From assembly GCA_029204225.1 (NCBI GenBank), contig CM055100.1:4665737-4729736 (forward strand): a stretch of DNA of 64,000 bases, in the 5' to 3' direction. The stretch comes from Diphasiastrum complanatum. Taxonomy: Eukaryota; Streptophyta; Lycopodiopsida; Lycopodiales; Lycopodiaceae. Shown here piece after piece: positions 33,458 to 46,923 of the stretch. Position 1 is the stretch's first letter. The number at the start of each line of letters is the position of its first letter. A program made the position numbers and the translations under genes. The notes below the pieces were generated by a model. The model saw only the letters and a program-made list of their open reading frames with translations, made no database searches and had not been told where the DNA came from.

Positions 33458-33830
33458 CTATTTAACACGGACCGTGGAGCAGGCCTGGTATAAACTTCTA
33501 GAAAAGATATGAAAAATATCATTCACAACTGTATCCATATATTGAGTATATTCATTATTTTTTATTGCATTAACAATACAAAGATTTGTTCTATGTGCAA
33601 CACAATGAATCGAAGTTAAAAAAAGACAAAAAAAAAATTTAAAAGTTGCTACTACACATTGAGATCCAATCATAGATGAGGAAGCAAAACTAATATAATC
33701 TATCAAAGATGGTCCATTTGAACATGCAATTCATTCAATGCTTGTCGCGACTCATCAAATACATCAATTAAACCCAAAAAACAAACTTTAGACAAGTGTT
33801 CTTCCAAACGAACTATTTTACTACGCTCAT
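33458..33830 (-). pseudogene. hAT transposase, inverted upstream portion
   Basis: On minus it reads SLIDYISFASSSMIGSQC, then SIHCVAHRTNL, then YTQYMDTVVNDIFHIFSRS. These words fit the RNase H-like core of hAT transposases of the ZNF862-like type (DGASSMIG, then SIHCVAHRTNLA). It lies head to head with the downstream part at 33830-34895 on plus, so an inversion split one transposase. Confidence 0.7.
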
Positions 33831-34895
33831 TAGAAGAAGAGTTTGACTGTAGTAACTATAAATTACAATCTATCCATAGCATTCATTGGCTAAGTCCGCA
33901 CAAAGTACTTCGTAGTTTTTGTGAAGTTTCAGAACCTTTGCTAGTATATTTGAAACAAAAAATCACAATATGTTTTTAAAAGCTGGAAATTTTAAATTTA
34001 TTTATTGTGTCCATTTTTTAGCTGACATATTGGAGTACATGTCAACTCTTCGTCAGGTGTTTCACAGGGATCATGTTGACGTCATAGCAATTCCAGTTTT
34101 GATATTGTCTAAGGTAGCAACTAAAAATTTGGAGTTCATTGATGATCCAATGATTGATATGAACTCAAATAACTTAGATAGTAAGAATTATCCTATATTA
34201 CCTGATTATGGATCTACTACTGGATACCTTGCAGCTTTGCGAAGTTCCTCAAAAGCCAAGTCATATAGAAGTGTTGATATCTATGGAGACTTAGTGAAGC
34301 AATAGAATTTCAAAAGGAATTTTCTAAGTCTATTGTAAAAAATATTGAAAAATATTTAAAGACACATCGATTTTAGCTTCATTAAGAATTTTGTCTCCTC
34401 CTACTTTTCCTTCTGGAAATTATTATGAGCTAAAAACATTTGGTGAAATTGATGTCGATAAACTTCTTGAATTTAATGGTCGTCCTAAGTCATTACATGA
34501 TGGAGAGATCATTCCACCACTTATTGAGGATCTTGCATTTAGAAAGGAATTTGCTCGATTTAAAACTCAAGTGTCAAGCGAGTGGAGAAGTAAGATTCTT
34601 AAAGATACATGGACATACATTGGATGTAGTGAGACCTTGAGTCAAAAGTTTTCCAATTTGCTTAAGTTAGCTGAGGTTGCTTTGTTGCAATGTTGTAATA
34701 CTGCTATTTGTGAGCGAGGCTTTAGTATCAAAAATGCATAAAAGATAAGTTGAGGAACTCTTTAGTGACAAAAACAGTTGATGCACTTATGAGGGTGTCG
34801 ATTGAAGGTCCACCGATGGAATTGGTGGACCTTTCACAATCCATTGAGCTGTGGAAAAACGACATGATGACCACAAGGCATATCTATACTTAAGA
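33830..34895 (+). pseudogene. hAT transposase, C-terminal half with dimerisation domain
   Basis: In order: LQSIHSIHWLSPHKVLRSF (33865-33920), FLADILEYMSTLRQVFHRDH (near 34018), then 34391-34741 with FKTQVSSEWR and the dimerisation region FSNLLKLAEVALLQCC and CERGFSIKNA. After a one-base frame change near 34738 it continues IKDKLRNSL, LMRVSIEGP and ends near 34893. hAT transposases cut and paste DNA; the C-terminal helix region mediates dimerisation. Frame changes and the inversion of the upstream part make it inactive. I cannot identify terminal inverted repeats. Confidence 0.85.
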
Positions 34896-36539
34896 AAATA
34901 AAAATTGTTGAAATTAGTTTGTGAACATAGAGCTAAGCATAGTTCTTGTCTATTGTATGAATTAAATTTGATAAAGTTTGTTTTTTAATGGCCGATGATG
35001 AGATCATTAAAAATGACATGGTAAAATGTCAAATCCAATTTTGTTGTAATTTGTGAGTCAAATTTGACATGCATGGTTTAACTTTGCCTCCATGCATTGC
35101 TTGATTAATTCTGCTTCCATGCATTGCTTGATTCAACATTTTTTATGCATGCTTGTCTATTGTTTTCACATCAAGTATTCTTCCATTAAGTATATCATGT
35201 GTTATTTGGAGCATATCTTTTTTATTTTGGTTAGATTTTTTAGCTTATGTTGCTCATGCCAATGTTGCTTACTTGTTTTATGTTATTTGTGTTTTGATGT
35301 CTTTTACCTTATGCACTCATGCTATGTTGTTTTTGTTATGATATTCGTGCATGTGTTTTTTATATCACAAAGAACAATCTTCTGAGGCCAAACACAACTC
35401 TCCAACTAATGTACTTTGTGTCATTATTCTAATCTTTATTGATAATAAACACTTATTATTCTCTAAGCATAAGTACTCTTTTGAGCTTTAAAATGAATTT
35501 TTTTTTGCAAATTTCCGTCATGAAATTGTTATTATGCAGATTTAAAGACACCACGGCTCTTCTTTGTGGTAAGTTAATTTGAGATTGTAATCGTTGTAAT
35601 TAGCTTGAGATTGTATTTGTTGTTCTAGTTTTAGATTAATGCTAATATTGAATATCGATTATCAAAGGCTTTGAATCGATCATTTTGTTAATAAGCATTT
35701 ATGTTGTCACGGTCGTAAGTGGGAGATTACTAATTCAAAGAAAGTGGCCTATTATTATTCAATATTGTGGCAATAACTAGTTGCTAGTCTGAACTAAAAC
35801 TACAACTATGATCGTATTGTAGTTAGATCAAGCCTCAAAGGTCAAATTCTATCTAAGGGCATGCACGTTAGGGCTTTTAAGCATACCTCGCAACAAGGTT
35901 ACTTTAATACAACTCCCAAAGGTTGAATACCCGACTTGGACATTTTGGTTTTAAACAAGCTTACAATAAATTTATTTGAATAATCATCCTAATTTATGAA
36001 CAATGTAAGTTTTTATTCTTACTTCCTCTCATTCCTTCCTCAACATAGGTATACATAGTATGGGGGAGCATCTAACATAAGGCCCTTAGGTCTAAATCTT
36101 CAAGATTATTGAACTCTTCAATATTTTAATTATGACAAACTTGACTAATCACACTCTTATTATCAAAACATAACTTCATTGATTTACCTCCTTAAAATAT
36201 TTTGGATTTATGGAGTGGTGCAAGTTTCGTCTCTAGGTAGAGACAATAATTGGTCTTTGGAAGAATATTTACAAGGAATGTGTTGCGAATGTGGTGTGTA
36301 AGACTATCAGGACAAGTATTTTGTACTTTGTATTGATTGTAGAAACAATTGCTTATGAAACTCTTTTCGGGTTTTGACATCCTGCAAGTACATCATTTGC
36401 AAGTTTTTTTCATATCTTGCTTGCGAAATTTCATAGCACATGGCATGCTAGCAAATGTAGGCCGTTGGGACTTCTGGGAAAACCAAGTCCGGGGCTAGGG
36501 CCTGGTGCATTAGCTAGGTCCAGAGGGCTAGGTCCAATC
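34896..36539. other. No gene recognised
   Basis: AT-rich sequence. An open frame near 35092-35385 is composed of Cys/Phe/Leu-rich low-complexity sequence and is not convincing. Part may be the 3' end of the hAT element. Confidence 0.5.
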
Positions 36540-36945
36540 TCATGGTCAGGTAAATCCCAAGAGGGCTATGAACGCAAGAAACCGCAAGAAGGCTCCGTGT
36601 GGTTCCATGTAGTCTAGCCACCACAAGAAACCGCAAGAAGCTTCTTGATGTCCCTTGCGGTGGGCTGACCGCAAGGAGCCTCCTTGTGGTCCCTTGCGAT
36701 TCGCAAGGACCCTTCGTCCAGCCCACCGCAAGGAAGCTCCTTGTAGTCCCTTGCGCAACCACAACGGATCGCAAGGAGCCTCCTTGAGGTCCCTTGCGGT
36801 CCAGACCACCCCAAGAAGACTCCTTGTGGTCCCCCATGGTTTAGGATACCCAACCCAACGGACCATAAGGAGCCCACCCCAAGAGACCACAAGGAGCCTT
36901 CTTGCGGTCCAGACCACCACAAGGGACTGCAAGAAGTATTCACAA
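36540..36945. repeat. Array of short imperfect palindromes (CCGCAAG...CTTGCGG)
   Basis: About eight to ten units share ACCGCAAGGAGCCTCCTTG, followed by TGGTCCCTTGCGGT and variants. Each unit is roughly 40-55 bp and is itself an imperfect inverted repeat (CGCAAGG against CCTTGCG; AAGGAG against CTCCTT). The array is more GC-rich than the flanks, and all ORFs across it are consequences of the repeat. It may be a U3-type repeat of an LTR or a small satellite. Confidence 0.75.
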
Positions 36946-37177
36946 CTCTTTCTACAATTGTGACTATACACGTGTAATCATCTAATTAGTCTATGGTGAC
37001 ATATGCCTGAAAATCAATCTCAGCAATCTATACACATGTCAACATTCCATTGATTAGACTAGATAATTCTCTAAGATACAAAACGACACGCCTTTTTGCT
37101 TAAGGGGTATGTTGAGCTAAGACAATTTCCTATATATACTTTATTTTCATTCTAATATTGTAGTGTCTTCGATCCAA
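36946..37177. other. No feature recognised
   Basis: Short AT-rich link between the palindrome array and a gypsy LTR fragment. It ends ATCCAA before TGTAGTAATAG. Confidence 0.5.
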
Positions 37178-37322
37178 TGTAGTAATAGCCCTCCTGCCTG
37201 TCAACAAGGGTTAGTTCACTGGATAGGCACCTAACTATGCATAGATGCTACTTTTAGTTAGTTCCCTACTTTTCATCTAACTCTATCACCACTAACACTA
37301 CTTCCACTAACTCTACTCTCCT
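37178..37322 (-). repeat. Fragment of a gypsy LTR (end part)
   Basis: About 145 bp from TGTAGTAATAGCCCTC, with high identity to 53475-53620, the terminal part of the 804-bp LTR at 53475-54278. No PBS follows on its outer side. Confidence 0.8.
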
Positions 37323-37756
37323 GAACTACCCATGCCATATCACAACGATGCCTAATCCATAAGCTCATATGCTTATGAATTTCCTTCTCATCGAATTTCT
37401 CTTCTTGTTGGAATTCGTCAAGAAGGGTACCAATAACCTGTCGTTTATTGGCGGCAGGTTGTTCGGACCATTTATTAAACAATCTGTCACCAAAATGGCA
37501 TTGACATAAAGAATAGAGCCGGTCCACAACCACCCTCCCTTTTATGTTGGCAATTATGTTACCTCGAGGATCCACGTCGTAATAAGGATTTGTGGATGAC
37601 TCTTCGGTAGGGGTGGGAGTCGCGGCCGCTTGTGAGGAACCACCCTCATCTTGGCTAAGCATACCTTGCAGTTGTGCTTTATGCTCAGGAGTTAATGATG
37701 CATAAAAAGTTGAAACATAGTCTCCTGAGCTTTCACCACTTCCTGACCCCGACATG
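37323..37756 (-). CDS. Transposase_24/En-Spm-associated-like protein, truncated
   Basis: From ATG at 37754-37756 it reads MSGSGSGESSGDYVSTFYAS, a Thr/Ala-rich segment, then YYDVDPRGNIIANIKGRVVV, FGDRLFNKWSEQPAANKRQV, LLDEFQQEEKFDEKEIHKHM and SLWIRHRCDMAW. The last part resembles the plant proteins annotated as Transposase_24 (Ptta/En/Spm), which accompany CACTA transposases. The frame runs at its 3' end into the gypsy LTR fragment 37178-37322, so the true C-terminus is missing. It is on the opposite strand to the TNP2 gene at 38243. The family call is from memory and tentative. Confidence 0.45.
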
Positions 37757-38242
37757 ATTACTACATTCATAAACATACAATACATTACAATAAACTCTAA
37801 TATATTAAAATGAATAGAAAAGAAAATCGACTACAGAACTTTATTGCATATTGAAGTGGGACTTTCATACCTGTGATAACAAAAGAAGAGATAGATATTC
37901 GTTTAGAGCTTGCACCAAGATGCAAAAGAATCATATAAGCGACAATGTATAAGAATAGTACTATCTAAAAATTAAAACATTAGAATCATACAATAATTGA
38001 AAGATAAAAACCATGCTATCTAAATATCAGAAGATAAGAATCATGCTATGAAGGTCAACCATCGAATTTGGAAGACGTTGAGGTTTGTTAACTTTATATG
38101 ATTGTTTTTTATTATAATCTTTGTTAATCTATATACGTCACTTATGGAATTTGTTTCTTGTGTGTAGCCAATAAATTGAATGCCATTCCACGGAGTTGAT
38201 CCATCCATGTTTAGTTACAATCAACGTCAAGTTTTAATATAA
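37757..38242. other. No gene recognised between the two CACTA-like genes
   Basis: AT-rich. It may hold the divergent promoters of a CACTA element, but no terminal CACTA repeat was seen. Confidence 0.4.
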
Positions 38243-40167
38243 ATGAAAAAACAAAGAACGAAACAAATTCAAGAGGCAAACACAATTGAAAAAAAGAGTA
38301 CTCAACTTGATTCTAACGATGATGATGATGAGGTGCAACACGATGAAGCAATGCACAACATATTTGAATCTTACTTTGAAACAAATGAGAATGATGCTAT
38401 GCACGCATCTTCTAATGAAAACGGAGATCATGAATAATTTGAGATGGATGAAGACGAGATTCTATTGCGCAAGGAGGCAAACACTCCTTTGTATCCTGGA
38501 GCATCCATTTCGAGACTGGCTACATCAATTTTTATTCTTCAAGCAACATACAAATGCAGTGACTGTAGCGTGACATCATTATTCAGGTACTTACGCATAA
38601 CACAACTATTGTACTTAATAGCGTATTTACATTAAGTTGATTTATTTTCTTTTCTAACAACTCACATTGTTTTTTTTTTAGATTGTTGCATCGAATACTT
38701 CCAAAAGAAAATGTGATACCTAAAACATGAAAAGAAGCACGAAAGATGATCACTGTGCTTGGAATGGATTACGATACAATACATGCATGTCTAGAAGACC
38801 ATGTTCTATATAGAGGTGAGCATTCAGAAAAGCTTCAATGTTCAATGTGTAACGCTTCACGTTTTTGAGATGACCTACAAGGGGATAAAGTGCCACAAAA
38901 AGTATAACGACATTTTCCAATTATCCCACGATTGCAACATTTATTTCGATGTAAATCTTTGGCACAACTAATGGATTGGCTTGTCAAAACTTGGTCTACA
39001 GATGATGTCATGCGAGTACCAAGTCACTCACATGCATGGAAACATATTGAAGATCAATGGACCGAGTTTAAAAATGAACCTCGTGATTTGAGATTTGGCC
39101 TTGCTATGGATGGCGTAAGTCCTTTTAGCATTCAAGCATCAACTTGGTCCACATGGCAAGTTGTGCTCGTTAATTATAACATACCTCCATGGTTGAGTAT
39201 TAAAACGGGACACTTGTTATTGGCTTTATTGATTCCAAAAAAGTACAAGGCCAAGAACATGGATGTGTATCTTGCACCTTTGGTCGATGAATTGTGCATT
39301 CTTTGGAATGGTATTCACGCTTACGACATCTCGAGACCTTTACAACAAAGGAACTTCATTGTTTGTGGGATTCTAATGTGGACGATGCATGACTACCCCG
39401 GTTTAAGCGAATGTTCACGTATCTATATATTTAATCTAATCCATTTTAGGGTTTAGCATTTGAGTATATTTAACTAAGCTTATGTTCAATTTGGTTTATG
39501 AACTATGCAGGTTTAACCACATCGGGTTACAATGCATGTTATATTTGTGGACCACTTTTGGAGGGTTGACATAGCACAAATATGTTGAAAAAGTGGTGTA
39601 CAAAAATCATTTCAAATAGTTGCCGCCTGATCATCCCTTTCGAAGGTTGAATAGGCATTTTTTTGGAGGGCGAGAAGATAATCCTCTAACTACGCCACCA
39701 CCCCCACACATGGGAGTAGCGGAATGGCATGGTGAGTGGCTTAAACATCACGACATTAATTCTCCATTGATGGTATGAAACGGCTGTCTATTTTTCATAA
39801 ATTACCCTATTGGAGGAATTTATTGATAAACCATCTATTGGATCCTATGCACATATTCAAAAACGTCGGTGAATCCTTATGGAACCACATCATTGGCATA
39901 AAAGACAACTTCGTAGCTCGTAAAAATCTACAAGGGGTCGATGTGAAAAGACCTTATTGGATTCAATACACCAAAGGTGGAGATGAGATTCTACCTAGCG
40001 TGCCGTGGATTCTTACAAAAGAGCAACTCTCATATATCAAATATGTTATAAAACAAATGAGAACTCCAACAAGCCATGCACATTCTTTATGCAAATCATT
40101 TACCATAGATGGTAAATTAAGTGGATTGAAATCGCATGATTGGCATAAGATGTTGCAATCTATTTGA
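38243..40167 (+). pseudogene. CACTA (En/Spm) TNP2-type transposase with introns, degenerate
   Basis: The N-terminal part is acidic and low-complexity (38243-38437) with a stop at about 38435. Then ILLRKEANTPLYPGASISRL (38455-38515). A splice at ATTCAG/GTACTT to TTTTAG (38587-38680) leads into RLLHRILPKENVIPKT and GMDYDTIHACLEDHVLYRG. The Transposase_21 core 38932-39420 has FPIIPRLQHLFRC, EPRDLRFGLAMDGVSPFSIQ, NYNIPPWL, DVYLAPLVDEL and GILMWTMHDYPGLSECS. A second intron GTATCT...ATGCAG (39420-39511) leads to LTTSGYNACYICGP. The last part 39775-40167 has IFHKLPYWRNLLINHLLDPM HIFKNV and LSGLKSHDWHKMLQ. Several stops make it inactive. Introns fit TNP2 gene structure. Confidence 0.85.
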
Positions 40168-41579
40168 GGTCTCTTCAACAATGACGTACAAAATACACGT
40201 TACAATTTGTCATTGATGATTAGGTTTGTATATTTTTTTAAGCACTTGTATAAGTATGTGTTATTTCAATATTTTTATGTGCTAAACAACATAATTCAAT
40301 CTTGCAGGTGGATTTCCTCAAAAGAAATAAAAAATAGTGAATTGGATTCCATGAAAATCCAAATTCAATTTTTATATTTTTCATTATAAAAATAAAATAA
40401 AGTAAAACATTTGTGGAAATTGCAATGTCAATAAAAATAAATGGATAAAGTCTAAGAAGATACTTGTAGCACTCAGGTCCTTACTACATACATCACTTCT
40501 AACATAACATGTGTTATGATTTTTTTTTGCATTGTATGAACATTAACAAATAAATGTACAAGGCTGTATACTATTTTTTTGAAAAACAAAGAAGAGATCG
40601 TCTACCATTTTCAAAATGTTGAGTTTACTTGTGGTGCGTGTTTTGTTTTTCAAACATATCAACATGTACACTAAAACGCATACGAGGACATAAGCCAATG
40701 GCTCCCCCTATCATAAATAAAACAACACAGACTATATATGTGCACCAAGCACCGAGGCACCTTGGTAGTATTAAAATTTCAATGCACATATGAAGACATG
40801 TAGCATTAAACATATTAATTATACAAAGTCTTGAAAATTTGCTTTTTGCAAGCTGTCCAAATCAGGCTTGGCATTCTCAAGATGCATTGCACGACAAAGG
40901 TTAGTTTGCCGTTCAAAGAAAGGCAAAAATTTCAAAAGCATGTCAAATCAATGGCAACAAGGAGATAAACGTGTGCAATCAGTGATACTAGGTCGTTGCA
41001 AATAGATCTACCCCAAAGAAAGAGCTGTGACAAGTCACATTTAGTACATATTCATGTGATGATCTGAGTGAGTTTGTAGGTTGTCGGGATAGTTTATAAG
41101 CGAAAATCCTCCAGTGCAGCCGCAAGAACAATTTTTTCATTCCTCCTGCGGAGTTTGCTTTTGTTGTGGAGGATCTCTGGAGTCTGCGTGGAAGCTCTGC
41201 CTTGGGCTCATGTCTAACCCTACAAAAAATGGAGTATGGTGGTTGGCGCTTCCATCAAGCACCGACTAGTAATGAGCAATGAGCAATGAGACGCCACCAA
41301 CGAGCAATGAGGTGCCACCAATGAGCAAAGGAAACATGGTCGATGGAGCCCAAAGGAAAACGAGACTAGATGGAGGAGAGAGAGGATTGATGGGGGGAAA
41401 CCAAAGTGAGAAGGTGAGAAAGAGGGAGTAGGGAGGAATAACGAATGAGGCTATGATAGACATGAGATGTGGAGGGTGTATCTAATATGGATATTAATGA
41501 CATTTAATGGTTATTTGAAGGCTTGTAATAAAAATAATTTTTTTAAGATATGATACCCAGGCATAGAGTGGTAGTTGTA
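40168..41579. other. No gene recognised
   Basis: AT-rich. The first 200 bp may be the decayed 3' part of the CACTA transposase (a GCAG/GTGGATTTCC acceptor-like site near 40305). A short direct repeat GAGCAATGAG(A/G)(C/T)GCCACCAA occurs near 41276-41330. Confidence 0.45.
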
Positions 41580-43450
41580 GAAGATTGGGTTTTCGTAATG
41601 AACCGTATGCTTTGCTTCACAGTGGCCTTTGTTGCCTTCATTGAAAACGTTGGCAAGACTTAGTGTTTGCCTGCGATGGCTTTCATTGAAGCCGTTTGTA
41701 TTGCAGTTGCATTTGTTTACGATTTCTGCCTAGGGGTAGTTCCCGTTTATTTTTGCAGGTAAGGCCTGTTGCCCTTTACGTGTATTTCTGCAGGTTTTGG
41801 TTCATCAGCTAGCAATGCTTTGTGGGTGGAAATGTCACGTTTCTTTAGATCCCTCTCAAAGCGTGTTTGTCTTATGATTCCTAAGCTGGCTCTTTGCCTT
41901 TCAAACAATCCCTTATCTAAGGGTTTTGTGAATATGTCAACAACTATCCGCTTGGTCAGAATGAACATAGTTCTTAGTTCGTCCTTCTCAACCATGTCTC
42001 TAATCAAATGATACTTGATCACTATGTGTTTCATTCTTGAATAAAACACAAGATGCTTTGTCAGATGTATAGCAGAAGTGTTGTCCATGTACAGTGTCAA
42101 CGGTTCGTTGGTGCTCTCTCCTAGCCCATTTAGGAACTGTTTGAGCCATGTCAGCTCATTAGCCGTCTTGGCTGCAACAACATATTCTGCCTCACAAGAA
42201 GATTGGGTGGTTATTGTCTACTTCTTGCTGACCCAAATGATAGCTGCATCTGCCGTGATGGTATAGCCTCCTGAGACACTCTTGGAGTCATCTTTGATTG
42301 ATGTCCAGCTCGCATCACTGTAAGACTTCACCTAAAATCCCGTGTCACGGCAATAGCAAAGCCCATAATCCTTTGTATGATGTAGGTATTGTAGGATCCT
42401 TTTGGCAATTTTTCAGTGTATAGGTCTTGAATTTATGTTGAACTGGCTTAATTTGACACTGCATAAGCAATGTTTGATCGCGTATTGTCCGCTAAGCACA
42501 TCAAATAACAATAAGCCTCCTGTAAGGCTTATGTTGCAACGCTTCCCATTATGCATCGTCTCTGGGACAATCTTCATTTGTTAGTACTGTGCCAAGAATC
42601 ATCGGAGTATTTACTCCCTTGCAATCAGCCATCTGAAAATCATCAATGATATTCTGAATGTATCTTGATTGGTGCAGATACAATCTGCTACCTTCAAAAT
42701 CTATGTCAATCTGCAAACCCAGGTAGCATTTTGCTTCTCCTAGTTCTGATATTTCAAAGTGCCTTGAAATATTCTTTTTTACCTATGCAATGTGTGTTGC
42801 TCTTTGACAAAATTAGTGCGTCGTCAACATAAACACCAATAATAATTACTTCACTATCTATGATCTTTACATAGATGTTGTAATCTGCCATTAAAGGCTG
42901 GAAGCCTAAGGATCTGAGTGTGTGATCCTTCTTCTTGTACCACTGCCTGTTGGACTGTTTCAGTCCGTAGATGCTTTTGTGCATTTTGTAGGCATAGTCA
43001 GCAAATGACTTACATGTGAAACTTGGTAGCTAGTCTATGTAGACTTCTTCCTTCAGGTCTCCATGCAAAAATGTCATCTTCTCATCTATAATATGGAAGA
43101 TTGTAGGCTGCTGCGTATGCAAACAACAAACGAATAGATGTGTGCTTGACAATGGGAGAAAAGGTTTCAGAATAGTCAATATCGTACTTCTATGAGAAAC
43201 CATTCGCAACTAGCTTGGCTTTGTATTTTAATACATTGTCGTCTGGTCCGTATTTGTACTTGTAGACCCACTTGCATTTGATTGTCTTCCTGTCTATTGG
43301 AATTGGTTCAAGAGTCCACACGTTGTTTAGCTCCATGGAATGTATTTCATCTTCCATAACTTCTATCCACATATCCTTCTCTGGACTATGAATAGCTTTC
43401 TCATAGATTTTTGGTTCAACCTACGAATCCACAAAACTCTTTCTGATATG
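41580..43450 (-). pseudogene. Copia RT-RNase H remnant with long C-terminal tail
   Basis: On minus, RT words are WTLEPIPIDRKTIKCKWVYK and LKYKAKLVANGFS (43320-43200), KSIYGLKQSNRQWYKKKD (42980-42930) and IIIGVYVDDALILSKS (42850-42800). RNase H gives YMDNTSAIHLTKHLVFYSRM KHI and FTKPLDKGLFERQ (42090-41890). A long tail LKKRDISTHKALLADEPKPA follows, shared with the element at 61438-64000 (ELKKQNVSIYKALLA). Many frame breaks. It ends near 43450 against gypsy-type sequence. No LTR is identified on its 3' side. Confidence 0.85.
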
Positions 43451-43484
43451 TACTAGTGTTGGGTGGGTATATGGGGCTATGGCT

Positions 43485-43961
43485 GCTATCAACCTGGGTA
43501 TCATAACAACCAGCCTGGTATTTAAAAATGAGATATCCACCAATTAACAAGATGCCACTAGTATTAGATAAGGGATACCATAGTCAAAACCAGATTAGTA
43601 TGGTATAAAAATCTCAGATACCCGGACCAGGGCAAAAATGAGGGTATGCAATCTTCAAGACCTTAAGACAATGGAAAGAAAAAGGCTAAAGTCGACAACC
43701 AAGTCCAAAATCATCGATGGCCAATGTCCAACCAAATTCTAGTTGTTCCACAAAGCAACAGACTACCAGTACAGTTCCAAATTCGGGTATAACAGTGCTT
43801 GACAGGCCAAATTCAGCGAAATCAAGTCCAAAAAGGCCAACTGCACAACAAGAACTAGCAGAACATCAAGAATAGGATTGTAAGGCGATATGCAAGAATT
43901 ACATCACAAACCCAGCCTATTTAGTTTACATGAATGCTGATTCCTACATTAATCCACAAAC
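43485..43961 (+). pseudogene. Gypsy gag 5' fragment, related to 51525-51740
   Basis: About 43650-43865 on plus matches minus-strand 51740-51525 at nucleotide level (AAGACAATGG...AGGAAAAGGCTAA and GGCCAACTGCACAACAAGAA words). It is therefore a shred of the same non-autonomous gypsy group, near the gag start. Several stops. The outer parts are unassigned. Confidence 0.6.
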
Positions 43962-44559
43962 AAGAAATGAAATCTAAGCCACTCTAGGAAAGCAGGAAAA
44001 CTAATCCACTCTACTATCCACAACCACACACAAAGGATGTAAGGGCAAGATCGTGAATGCATCACTCAAGAAACAAGCATGATCAAGGAGCTCAATGGAT
44101 GCACCAAACTCATGAATGCTCTTCTCATTTCAGCATGGAGTGGGTACATTATACAAAAGCTCCTCTTCTCAAAGAGGGTGTCTCTTAAATAAGCAAGAGA
44201 GCTCCTTAGGTGGCATCCTAGGGCATTTCCACATTTCACAAATTACAAGTGGAATAATGCTCTGCACTAGAGGTCACCATCAAAAGGTGGCTCACTCTAC
44301 TTTCGTTAAGAGAGGTCTACTTGCATTTATTATTTGCCTAGAAATACTAGTTCCTACATGGTCATTCCATCTTCCAGGATTCACCATGAGGCTTACACCA
44401 TTCTTGCTTGTCATTACTAACTAGTATTCCTCGGTTCTCATACTTGGCTCTCAATCTTCGTTTGTCTCGCCTTCTCAGAAACCTCCTCGGTTTAAGGTGA
44501 GAGGTGCTCTTGGTTAGCTCTAGTCGAGTATCTTGGAGATTCGTCAGAATCAGCCAACA
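43962..44559 (-). repeat. LTR-like repeat, copy 1 (copy 2 at 57422-58010)
   Basis: About 590 bp, closely similar to 57422-58010 in the same orientation. On minus it starts TGTTGGCTGATTCTGACG directly after GGGTGGGATGA, a purine-rich tract. This makes it a likely 3' LTR of a minus-strand element lying to its right. The other end is not clean (possible TG at 43968). Confidence 0.7.
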
Positions 44560-46147
<1,588 letters not shown>

Positions 46148-46152
46148 CCCCC

Positions 46153-46923
46153 AAATTCTGTTGGTGGAGATGTTGTTATCTGTAACTTGCATGCTCCAGA
46201 TTGGATCGGCATGTGGAACACGTAGTTGAACACGTTGAACATGCGATTGGACTAAAGATTGCACAAATTTTAACTAAATTTGTTTCGATCTTGCTGTAGT
46301 TGACTCAAAAATTAATATGGCAATGAGATAATCGACTCTAAAGTGACATGGATTTTTCAAATTTTAAGTATGCGCAAAGATCCTAAACTCTATACAAGAT
46401 GATCTAAAGATGGATAGATGAATGAAAATGTGTTTTTGATATGCTCTATGGAAGATTCTCATGCAGTAGCTATTTCACATGCAAAAATCAATCACACAAA
46501 AGGGATGAAGAAGAACAAGGAAATAAACAAATTGTATAGAGAGTGAGAACTGTATGCCACTTGTCAAACAAAACTTTCATTCATCAACATTGACTATTGC
46601 AATATCCCATTGGTCTTGTGGAGTAATGAGAAAAACTCTGATATGCCCTTGTCAAAACAAGGCAGGGTTGGTGACACTAAAATCTACCATCATTGACAAC
46701 AGATTATAAATGAATCTCTTGTAGATTTCCTATTCTCAGATTTGGTTTGTTATATCCAGTGGTTGGAAATCATCAGAAAGTGGATCGTCATATAGAACTG
46801 AGGTTGCAGAAGGGGAGATAAAATGTCAATTCCCTGGGGAGGGTGCTCTTATCTAGAAATAGTAACAGATGACGGAATTTTGGTTTCTTCTTCATCTTGC
46901 AAATTACTCAGTTTATATAACGT
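46153..46923. other. No gene recognised
   Basis: AT-rich spacer between the microsatellite and the gypsy gag. No pol motifs were found. Confidence 0.5.

Noticed and set aside
35092-35385. 97-codon Cys/Phe/Leu-rich ORF
   Set aside because: Composition follows T-rich low-complexity DNA; no membrane protein architecture beyond that.
36540-36945. CRISPR-like array
   Set aside because: Units are diverged palindromes without constant-length spacers, and the context is plant nuclear DNA.
36514-36971. Several overlapping ORFs on both strands
   Set aside because: Open in all frames because of the palindromic repeat units; no protein similarity recognised.
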